Below are positions 15,018 through 21,055 of a stretch of 21,055 nucleotides of DNA, piece by piece; position 1 is the stretch's first letter; each line of letters opens with the position of its first letter. Both the position numbers and the translations under genes were made by a program. A model generated the notes under the pieces. The model searched no databases. It was not told the origin of the DNA and worked only from the letters and a program-made list of their open reading frames with translations. The stretch comes from JALSJK01 sp964530345 (GTDB lineage Bacteria; Pseudomonadota; Gammaproteobacteria; Methylococcales; Methylomonadaceae), in the NCBI GenBank assembly GCA_964530345.1, contig CAZGYJ010000032.1:1-21055 (forward strand), read 5' to 3'.

Positions 15018-15821
15018 ATGAAAAGAACAAATGTTTTCCCTAAGTTGGTATTTCAGCTTTGTCTAATTATTTTTGCTGTTGTGCTAAGTGGTTGCGCCAG
15101 TACACCCAAAAATCCAGAAGATCCCTGGGAAGATTGGAATCGAGGTACGCAGAAATTTAATGACAATGTTGATGACTATGTTATGAAGCCGGTTGCAAAA
15201 GGCTATCAATACGTCACACCAGAAGTGGTGGATGAAAGTATTACCAATTTTTTTAGTAACTTGAAAGATATTGGCGTCACAGTAAATGACTTGTTGCAGT
15301 TAAAATTCAAGCAAGGTGGTATGGATGCGGGTCGTTTTCTGGTTAATTCTACGGTCGGTGTTGTCGGGTTAATTGATGTTGCTTCTATGATTGATTTACC
15401 CAAGCATAATGAAGACTTTGGACAAACTCTGGGCGTTTGGGGCGTGCCATCCGGACCTTACTTGGTCTTACCTTTTATTGGACCAAGCTCACCAAGAGGG
15501 GCGGCTGGTTTAGTTGGCGATGCTGTTATGCATCCATTAACATATACGTTCCTTGTCGGCGGAAGTTTATCGACAGCTGCCAGCGCCGCAGCAACTGGAG
15601 CGAGATCCGTAGAGGCCGTCGATAAAAGAGCCGATTTCTTAAAAGTAGAAAAAGTGGCAACAGAAGCGGCAATTGACCGGTATGCTTATTTCAGGGAAGC
15701 GTACAAGCAACGTCGTAAATATTTAATTTATGACGGTAATGTGCCGGAAGGAAAAGAATATAACTTTGATGTCGATATTGATATTGATGATGAGCTGGAT
15801 GAACTGGAAAAATCGGAATAG
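15018..15821 (+). CDS. mlaA: outer-membrane lipid-asymmetry lipoprotein MlaA (VacJ)
   Basis: A 267-residue lipoprotein. The signal peptide ends in a lipobox, LSGC, with the lipidated Cys at 26. The mature protein begins with the VacJ pattern DPWEDWNRGTQKFNDNVDDY and contains GRFLVNSTVGVVGLIDVA and an EDFGQTLGVWGVPSGPYLVL segment typical of MlaA. The family extracts misplaced phospholipids from the outer leaflet and passes them to periplasmic MlaC. The tail is very acidic (DVDIDIDDELDELE), longer and more charged than in E. coli. The mlaBCDEF genes are not in this window, as is common. Confidence 0.93.
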   Translation: MKRTNVFPKLVFQLCLIIFAVVLSGCASTPKNPEDPWEDWNRGTQKFNDNVDDYVMKPVAKGYQYVTPEVVDESITNFFSNLKDIGVTVNDLLQLKFKQGGMDAGRFLVNSTVGVVGLIDVASMIDLPKHNEDFGQTLGVWGVPSGPYLVLPFIGPSSPRGAAGLVGDAVMHPLTYTFLVGGSLSTAASAAATGARSVEAVDKRADFLKVEKVATEAAIDRYAYFREAYKQRRKYLIYDGNVPEGKEYNFDVDIDIDDELDELEKSE

Positions 15822-15869
15822 GTAATGGTTGATTCCGGTCACCTGTTTGAAATGCCTTGAAAAAAATGT

Positions 15870-16904
15870 TTACTTGGACAGTTGCCATGAAATAGTTTCA
15901 CCTGCCTTGAGAGGAATGAGGCGATCATGGCCCATAGAGTAATATTCGGGTGTAATCCAATCTTTCCTCCCCAGGGTGATTTTTTCGGTGTTTCTTGGAA
16001 GGCCGTAAAAATCTGCCCCGTTGAAACTAGCGAAAGCTTCTAAATTATCTAGTTTATCTACATCGTCAAAAACTTCGGCGTAAAGTTCAATGGCAGCATG
16101 GGCGCTGAAACAGCCTGCACAGCCGCAGCTGTTTTCTTTTTTGGACTGTAAATGTGGTGCGCTGTCAGTTCCCAGGAAAAATTTAGAGTGGCCGCTGGTT
16201 GCGGCAGCAATTAATGCCAGTCGGTGTTTTTCGCGTTTAATGATTGGCAGGCAATAATGATGGGGTCGGATTCCTCCGGCCAGAATCGCATTACGATTAA
16301 ACATTAAATGTTGTGGAGTTATGGTTGCAGCGATTTTTTCTGAAGCATCCTGAACAAATTGCACTGCTTCCATGGTGGTGACATGTTCCAGAACAATGCG
16401 CAATGCAGGAAAATCTGCAGTAATTTTTGCTAGGATGGTCTCAACAAAAACTTTTTCGCGGTCAAAGATATCGCACTCTGGATCGGTGATCTCGCCATGA
16501 ATTAACAGCGGAATATCATGTTCTTGCATTGATTCAAGAACCGCAGCAATGTGACTGATGTTGCTGACACCTGAATCTGAATTGGTTGTTGCGCCGGCTG
16601 GATATAATTTGCAGGCAAAGATTATGGGAGATTCTGCGGCCTTTTTTATTTCTGTAACTGTTGTGGAGTCAGTCAGGTACAAAGTCATTAATGGCTGAAA
16701 ATTTAAGTTTTCAGGTATAGCTTGAATGATTTCCTGGTGATATTGTTTAGCACGCTCCACAGTTGAAACCGGCGGGGTGAGATTGGGCATTATAATTGCC
16801 CGGGAAAACTGTCTGGCCGTATGGGGTATAACAGTTTTTAGCATCGCGCCGGTTCTGACATGCAAATGCCAGTCATCAGGTCGTGTGATGGTTATTTGTT
16901 CCAT
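15870..16904 (-). CDS. pyrC: dihydroorotase, class II
   Basis: A 344-residue enzyme that interconverts carbamoyl-aspartate and dihydroorotate in pyrimidine synthesis, close in length to E. coli PyrC (348). Zinc ligands are His13 and His15 in DDWHLHVR. The bridging carboxylated lysine is Lys99 in FACKLYPAG, followed by ATTNSDSGV. LIHGEI and LEHVTT supply further metal ligands, and LGTDSAPH the catalytic Asp. It converges with mlaA, with 48 bases between the stops and no clear terminator. Confidence 0.95.
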   Translation of the reverse strand: MEQITITRPDDWHLHVRTGAMLKTVIPHTARQFSRAIIMPNLTPPVSTVERAKQYHQEIIQAIPENLNFQPLMTLYLTDSTTVTEIKKAAESPIIFACKLYPAGATTNSDSGVSNISHIAAVLESMQEHDIPLLIHGEITDPECDIFDREKVFVETILAKITADFPALRIVLEHVTTMEAVQFVQDASEKIAATITPQHLMFNRNAILAGGIRPHHYCLPIIKREKHRLALIAAATSGHSKFFLGTDSAPHLQSKKENSCGCAGCFSAHAAIELYAEVFDDVDKLDNLEAFASFNGADFYGLPRNTEKITLGRKDWITPEYYSMGHDRLIPLKAGETISWQLSK

Positions 16905-16987
16905 TAAATGACTTTTTTAAACTAAAATAGACATTTTATACTTTCCCGAAGTGAAATTTGAACATTTTGAAGGGTGCCGATTTTTTA

Positions 16988-17178
16988 ACAGAGTTTTTTC
17001 TAGGGGACTGAAGGGATAAGGAGACGTAGCGAGGCAAGAGGGAATTTTGATCTTTTGATGCGCATTGTGGCGCTAAGCAACCAAAAAGACTGGAAATGGA
17101 GCCAATTTTCCATTGCCAAAGTAGAATTTTCCTTAACCCGATAGCCTCCTGGCGCTTGAATTTGAAAATTAAGGCCAT
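16988..17178 (-). repeat. dispersed intergenic repeat, copy B
   Basis: The reverse complement of this stretch matches the repeat at about 70-212. The shared core is CAAAAGATCAAAA, TTCCC, CTTGCCTCG, TACG, CCTT, CAGT and CCTAG, read from about 17058 down to 16999. This copy lacks about 13 bases present in copy A. A 5' part (AATTTTCAAATTC ... CAGGAGGCTAT, 17171-17141) also resembles copy A. Two copies in 21 kb suggest a family scattered through the genome. Confidence 0.6.
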
Positions 17179-17244
17179 ATTCTAGTCATTGTTTTGCTCA
17201 TTGTTATTGCAAAACCTGGAACTGAAACAATAAATGTTCTTAAT

Positions 17245-17286
17245 ATTCCACAGTAATAGCCAAAATATCAGCTGTTACTGTGGAAT
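17245..17286 (+). repeat. 16-bp hairpin upstream of fmdB
   Basis: ATTCCACAGTAATAGC (17245-17260), a 10-base loop, then GCTGTTACTGTGGAAT (17271-17286). Fifteen pairs are Watson-Crick and one is U-G in the plus-strand RNA (A-C on the other strand), which favours a plus-strand RNA structure. It ends 51 bases before the fmdB start and is followed by AATTTTT. It could be a leader element, a terminator without an upstream plus-strand gene, or a palindromic repeat. Confidence 0.6.
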
Positions 17287-17337
17287 GGAAATTTTTAACA
17301 AATTTTATTAATTAATCAATTTTTTCTGGAGTGGGTA

Positions 17338-17619
17338 ATGCCAATTTACGAATATGTATGTCAAGCCTGTGGGCATGAACTCGAGGCAATACAAAAGGTA
17401 AGTGACGAACCATTAGTAACTTGTCCTGTTTGCAATAAAATCGAGTTGAAAAAGAAAATTTCCGCTGCCGGATTCAGATTAAAGGGTAGCGGTTGGTATG
17501 AAACTGATTTCAAGAATAAGTCGACCAAGAAAGGTGATGTAAAAGAAACAAAATCATCTGCTAAAACTGCTGCCAAAGCCAGTTGTGGTGGCGGAGGTTG
17601 CGGGAGCCATAAACATTAA
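17338..17619 (+). CDS. fmdB: FmdB-family zinc-ribbon protein
   Basis: A 93-residue protein starting MPIYEYVCQACGH, the hallmark of the FmdB/CxxC_CxxC_SSSS family. Four cysteines (8, 11, 29 and 32) form a zinc ribbon. FRLKGSGWYETDF follows, then a Lys/Ser-rich linker and a CGGGGCGSHKH tail that may bind metal. The name comes from an old report of regulation of formamidase and amidase. The general role is not known. It commonly lies just before aspS in gammaproteobacteria, as here. GGAG lies eight bases before the ATG. Confidence 0.9.
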   Translation: MPIYEYVCQACGHELEAIQKVSDEPLVTCPVCNKIELKKKISAAGFRLKGSGWYETDFKNKSTKKGDVKETKSSAKTAAKASCGGGGCGSHKH

Positions 17620-17821
17620 ATATTTTAGACATTTTTAGCAACAAACTGTCTATCTATAAAGGTATTTTTGTAGATCTATTTTTTGTATTCAAAAAATTGT
17701 TGAAGACAGGGGTTATATTTTGACTAAAACGATTGATCATTCAAAAAAATAATTCATTAAGTAGAATATCAGATTGATTATTGAATGATTCTTTAAAAAT
17801 TGAAATTCACAGAGAAATAAT

Positions 17822-19618
17822 ATGCGTAGCCACAAATGTGGAGAATTAAATAGTACTCACCTGGGTGAAAGTGTTGAATTATGCGGTTGGGTGCATCGTC
17901 GCCGTGATCATGGCGGAGTAATTTTTATCGACCTGAGAGATAGAGAGGGATTGGTACAAATTGTATTTGATCCGGATAAACCCGAGGTATTTTCTGTTGC
18001 CGAAAGTGTTCGCAGTGAATATGTTTTGAAAATACAGGGAACTGTCAGAAACAGACCGGAAGGAACGATTAATCCCGATATGGCAACCGGTGAGATTGAA
18101 ATTCTGGTGGATACAGTTGAAGTTCTGAATACCGCACAAACGCCGCCTTTTCCTTTGGAAAGTGGCGATATTGAAGTCAATGAAGACACCCGGTTGCGCT
18201 ATCGTTATATCGATTTGCGGCGTCAGGAAATGCAGGACAAAATGCGCTTCCGGCGAGATGTCACCCGTTGTTTGCGCAATTTTCTCGATGAGCACGATTT
18301 TTATGAAATCGAAACCCCTTATTTAACCAAGGCAACTCCGGAAGGAGCCAGAGATTATCTGGTGCCAAGCCGTACTCACGACAATGCTTTTTTCGCTTTG
18401 CCGCAATCGCCTCAACTATACAAACAGTTGTTAATGATAGCCGGAATGGATCGCTATTATCAGGTGGTACGTTGTTTTCGTGATGAAGATTTGCGCGCCG
18501 ACCGGCAACCTGAATTTACCCAGTTGGATATTGAAACTTCGTTCATGACAGAAGACCAGATCATGTTTCTGATGGAAGAAATGGTCCGGCATTTGTTCAA
18601 TGCTACATTAGAAGAGAAATTACCGGCAGTTTTCCCGAAAATGACCTATCAGGAAGCCATGCAGCGTTACGGTAGCGATCGGCCTGATTTGCGCATTCCT
18701 CTGGAATTGGTCGATATTGCCGAGGAAATGAAAGATGTTGAATTCAAGGTTTTTTCTGGTCCGGCAAATGATCCAAATGGCCGGGTGGTTGCGATGCGAT
18801 TACCAAAGGGTTCAGAGCTGAGTCGAAAGGAAATTGATGAATTAACCAAATTTGTTGGTATTTACGGGGCAAAAGGTCTGGCCTATATTAAGGTAAATGA
18901 CAGCAATGCTGGTTTGGAAGGATTGCAATCTCCCATTGTCAAATTTGCTCCAGCAGAGGTTTGGGAAAAGGTATTAACCAAGGTTGGTGCCGAAACCGGC
19001 GATTTGGTGTTCTTTGGTGCGGATAAAACCAATATTGTTAATGAGGCAATGGGCGCTCTGCGGGTGAAATTAGGGCTAGATCGAAATCTAGTTGAAGGAA
19101 AATGGAAACCTGTCTGGATTATTGATTTTCCAATGTTTGACTGGGATGAGAAGAATCAGCGCTGGAATGCCTTGCATCATCCATTCACGGCGCCAAGTTG
19201 CAGTGCCGAAGAACTTCAGGAAGAGCCTGGGAAAGCCTTATCGCGGGCTTATGATTTGGTATTGAATGGTACCGAAGTGGGCGGCGGTTCTATTCGTATC
19301 CATCAGACTGAACTACAGCAGCAGGTTTTTGAACTTCTTGGTATTGGCGAAGAAGAAGCCAAGGAAAAATTTGGTTTTCTACTGGAAGCATTAAAATATG
19401 GTTGTCCTCCGCATGGTGGCATCGCTTTTGGACTGGATCGTTTGGTAATGTTGATGACCGATTCAAGCTCAATCCGTGAGGTTATTGCTTTTCCAAAAAC
19501 ACAAACAGCGGCGTGTCCTTTAATTGATGCGCCTGCGATTGTCAATGATGCGCAATTACGGGAATTGGGTATTAAATTACGCAAGCCACCCAGCAAGGAA
19601 GATGCTCAGCAGGATTAA
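17822..19618 (+). CDS. aspS: aspartyl-tRNA synthetase, non-discriminating sequence type
   Basis: A 598-residue class IIb synthetase. The N-terminal OB-fold (1-110) binds the anticodon. The catalytic core carries motif 2 (RCFRDEDLRADRQPEF, 218-233) and motif 3 (GLDRLVMLM). A GAD insertion domain lies between about 290 and 420. Residues His30 (RRRDHGG) and Gly81 (RPEG) equal the His and Gly reported at positions 31 and 83 of the non-discriminating Pseudomonas aeruginosa enzyme. The discriminating E. coli enzyme has Leu and Lys there. It is therefore predicted to charge both tRNA-Asp and tRNA-Asn with aspartate, which would need GatCAB. The gene follows fmdB by 202 bases. Confidence 0.95.
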   Translation: MRSHKCGELNSTHLGESVELCGWVHRRRDHGGVIFIDLRDREGLVQIVFDPDKPEVFSVAESVRSEYVLKIQGTVRNRPEGTINPDMATGEIEILVDTVEVLNTAQTPPFPLESGDIEVNEDTRLRYRYIDLRRQEMQDKMRFRRDVTRCLRNFLDEHDFYEIETPYLTKATPEGARDYLVPSRTHDNAFFALPQSPQLYKQLLMIAGMDRYYQVVRCFRDEDLRADRQPEFTQLDIETSFMTEDQIMFLMEEMVRHLFNATLEEKLPAVFPKMTYQEAMQRYGSDRPDLRIPLELVDIAEEMKDVEFKVFSGPANDPNGRVVAMRLPKGSELSRKEIDELTKFVGIYGAKGLAYIKVNDSNAGLEGLQSPIVKFAPAEVWEKVLTKVGAETGDLVFFGADKTNIVNEAMGALRVKLGLDRNLVEGKWKPVWIIDFPMFDWDEKNQRWNALHHPFTAPSCSAEELQEEPGKALSRAYDLVLNGTEVGGGSIRIHQTELQQQVFELLGIGEEEAKEKFGFLLEALKYGCPPHGGIAFGLDRLVMLMTDSSSIREVIAFPKTQTAACPLIDAPAIVNDAQLRELGIKLRKPPSKEDAQQD

Positions 19619-19657
19619 TTTTCTGCCTATTTTTAGTAGTAATTAGAAGGTTTTATT

Positions 19658-20752
19658 ATGACTTCAGCCGCTTTACAAATTCAAGATTATGCCTTGTTGG
19701 AAGATGAGGATTGTGATGCACGAATCATTGCCGCTAAGGAAAAATTGGGAGATCGTTGTGTTATTTTAGGGCATCATTATCAGCGTGATGAGGTTTTTAA
19801 ACACGCCGATTTTTCCGGTGATTCCTTAAAATTATCGCGTGATGCTGCGGAATCAAATGCGGAATATATCGTATTTTGCGGTGTGCATTTTATGGCGGAA
19901 GTGGCAGATATCTTGTCGCGGCCAGAACAAATTGCCATTTTACCGGATATGGCGGCCGGTTGTTCGATGGCTGACATGGCCAATTTAACCAATGTACAAA
20001 GATGTTGGGATGAACTTTCTCAGATTCTCGATCCAGAAGCACAAGTAACTCCAATCACCTACATAAATTCGGCTGCTGATCTAAAAGCATTTTGCGGCAA
20101 ACATGAGGGGATTGTGTGTACGTCTTCAAACGCTCAAAAAATTCTGGAATGGAGTTTTGAAAAACGCGAAAAAGTACTGTTTTTCCCGGATCAGCATTTG
20201 GGGCGTAATACTGGTTATCGAATGGGGATTCCACTGGAAGAAATGGTCACCTGGGATTTTACAAAACCGATGGGTGGTTTGACTGAGCAACAAATTCGGG
20301 ATGCAAAAATTATTTTGTGGAAGGGATTTTGCTCAGTCCACCAGATTTTTCAACCGGAACACATTGACCGATTTTTAGAAAAATATCCGGAAACCAAGGT
20401 GATTTCCCATCCGGAAGCCAGTTTTGAAGTGTGCCAGAAATCAGATTTTGTTGGATCAACAGAAACTATTTTGAGAATCGTCAAGGAGTCTGAACCTGGA
20501 ACCCGCTGGCTGGTCGGTACGGAACTAAACCTGGTCAATCGTTTACATGAGCAATGTAAAGATCAGGGTAAAAATGTTCATTTTATGTCGCCAACCGTTT
20601 GCATGTGCTCGACGATGTTCAGAACAGATCCACAGCATTTAGCCTGGATTCTTGAAAATCTTGCTGAAGGGCGGGTTGTCAATCAGATTAAGGTCGAGGC
20701 AGAGCAAGCCCAATATGCCAAAAAAGCCTTAGACGCCATGTTGTCTATTTAG
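19658..20752 (+). CDS. nadA: quinolinate synthase A
   Basis: A 364-residue enzyme that condenses iminoaspartate with dihydroxyacetone phosphate to quinolinate, the second step of de novo NAD synthesis. HHYQRDEV (39-46) and YIVFCGVHFMAEVADIL (70-86) are diagnostic. The likely [4Fe-4S] cysteines are Cys102 (GCSMADM), Cys224 (WKGFCSVH) and one of Cys314 or Cys316 (VCMCSTMF). The length is slightly above E. coli NadA (347). It follows aspS by 39 bases on the same strand, so the two may be co-transcribed. AGAAGG lies upstream of the ATG, and a terminator follows. Confidence 0.95.
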   Translation: MTSAALQIQDYALLEDEDCDARIIAAKEKLGDRCVILGHHYQRDEVFKHADFSGDSLKLSRDAAESNAEYIVFCGVHFMAEVADILSRPEQIAILPDMAAGCSMADMANLTNVQRCWDELSQILDPEAQVTPITYINSAADLKAFCGKHEGIVCTSSNAQKILEWSFEKREKVLFFPDQHLGRNTGYRMGIPLEEMVTWDFTKPMGGLTEQQIRDAKIILWKGFCSVHQIFQPEHIDRFLEKYPETKVISHPEASFEVCQKSDFVGSTETILRIVKESEPGTRWLVGTELNLVNRLHEQCKDQGKNVHFMSPTVCMCSTMFRTDPQHLAWILENLAEGRVVNQIKVEAEQAQYAKKALDAMLSI

Positions 20753-20769
20753 TAGTTATTGTAATTTTG

Positions 20770-20801
20770 CCCCATCAGAAATGGTGACAATGATGGGGTT
20801 T
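20770..20801 (+). terminator. rho-independent terminator after nadA
   Basis: CCCCATCA (20770-20777), a 13-base loop, TGATGGGG (20791-20798), then TTT. The stem is 8 perfect base pairs, 17 bases after the nadA stop. The loop is long and the T-run short, so termination may be moderate. Confidence 0.6.
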
Positions 20802-20814
20802 CATACTCCTGCTA

Positions 20815-20826
20815 AACCGGCCGGTT
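20815..20826. promoter_or_regulatory. 12-bp perfect palindrome, possible operator
   Basis: AACCGGCCGGTT is fully self-complementary and GC-rich within AT-rich surroundings. It lies between the nadA terminator and the start of the TonB-receptor gene, about 75 bases before that ATG, a reasonable place for an operator. No known binding protein is recognised. Confidence 0.35.
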
Positions 20827-20900
20827 AAAGCAAGCAAAAATTGAAATTAAACCAATCTGAACTACGCTTAAAGCAATTGTTTTAAAGTTTAGTAAATCAG

Positions 20901-21055
20901 ATGGATTTTCTCCCCAAACATTTAAGGTTGTTAGCAGCAAGTTGGGTCATTATTATAGCGCCCATTGCTCAAGTCAAGGCCGACTCACATGAGGCTGTAG
21001 AGCTTGAAGAGTTTGTTGTGACCGGGTCATATATCAGCCGGCCTGAACTGGACAG
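20901..21055 (+). CDS. TonB-dependent receptor, N-terminal fragment
   Basis: The first 51 codons are visible and the gene continues past the window edge. Residues 1-27 look like a signal peptide (hydrophobic LLAASWVIIIAPIAQ, cleavage probably after VKA). The mature start is acidic, and EEFVVTGSYISR matches the TonB-box-like start (EE.VVTGS.I.R) common in outer-membrane receptors. These use proton motive force through TonB to import siderophores, cobalamin, sugars or other large solutes. The substrate cannot be judged from this fragment. An in-frame TAA at 20883 supports the ATG at 20901, though the ribosome binding site is weak. Confidence 0.7.
   Translation, partial: MDFLPKHLRLLAASWVIIIAPIAQVKADSHEAVELEEFVVTGSYISRPELD

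Larger units (their letters stand above)
16905..17337. other. 433-base intergenic region, no convincing gene
   Basis: This gap between pyrC and fmdB holds the second copy of a dispersed repeat (about 16988-17178) and a long hairpin (17245-17286). An 80-codon minus-strand frame (17178-16936) coincides with the repeat but looks like repeat sequence rather than a gene. The ribosome binding site of fmdB (GGAGTGGGTA) is at the end. Confidence 0.6.

Noticed and set aside
16936..17178. 80-codon minus-strand ORF between pyrC and fmdB
   Set aside because: It coincides with a dispersed repeat whose other copy is not open in the same way, has no convincing ribosome binding site and shows no recognisable domain. 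Treated as repeat sequence.
1..21055. CRISPR arrays, tRNA or rRNA genes, intact insertion sequences or phage genes
   Set aside because: I looked for regularly spaced repeats, tRNA ends and transposase or integrase motifs and saw none. This is by eye, so a tRNAscan or IS search could still find something.

Overview
The window looks like the chromosome of a low-GC, Gram-negative gammaproteobacterium. It has E. coli-type class II pyrC, full-length argA (kinase-like plus GNAT domains), RNase T, RppH, CpdA, an MlaA lipoprotein and the fmdB-aspS pair. A TonB-dependent receptor gene starts at the right edge. I cannot name a genus. Non-coding DNA is visibly AT-rich, and the left 5.8 kb is the most AT-rich coding part.

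Left accessory region (about 1-5806, mostly + strand). A 0.7 kb leader holds a dispersed repeat, a good sigma-54-type promoter match and small inverted repeats. It leads into two tandem, nearly identical genes for 254-residue Sec-exported proteins of unknown function, each followed by a terminator-like hairpin. Next come an exported STN-domain protein with helical-repeat-like segments (469 aa), a PspF-sized AAA+ regulator of the sigma-54-activator family that lacks the GAFTGA loop and both arginine fingers, and a second, shorter STN-domain paralogue (251 aa). This is the only part of the window that could be an undescribed system. It looks like an envelope or surface locus with its own degenerate regulator.

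Core region (5807-20752) is ordinary metabolism and RNA or envelope housekeeping. Leftward genes are a HAD-IB phosphatase, the ilvD-argA-cpdA operon (argA and cpdA overlap as TGATG), the argD-argF pair (overlapping as TAATG), rnt and pyrC. Rightward genes are rppH, grxD, mlaA, fmdB, aspS and nadA. A 100-N assembly gap at 11469-11568 joins truncated argF to the C-terminal end of a YgiM/TIGR04211-type membrane protein. The apparent 429-aa fusion across it is an artefact.

Functionally, argA, argD and argF are three steps of arginine biosynthesis, ilvD serves branched-chain amino acids, pyrC pyrimidines and nadA NAD. The aspartyl-tRNA synthetase carries the residue pair (His30, Gly81) associated with non-discriminating AspRS, which predicts GatCAB-dependent Asn-tRNA formation. 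The right edge holds a terminator after nadA, a 12-bp palindrome and the first 51 codons of a probable TonB-dependent receptor. No tRNA, rRNA, CRISPR array or intact insertion sequence was seen.
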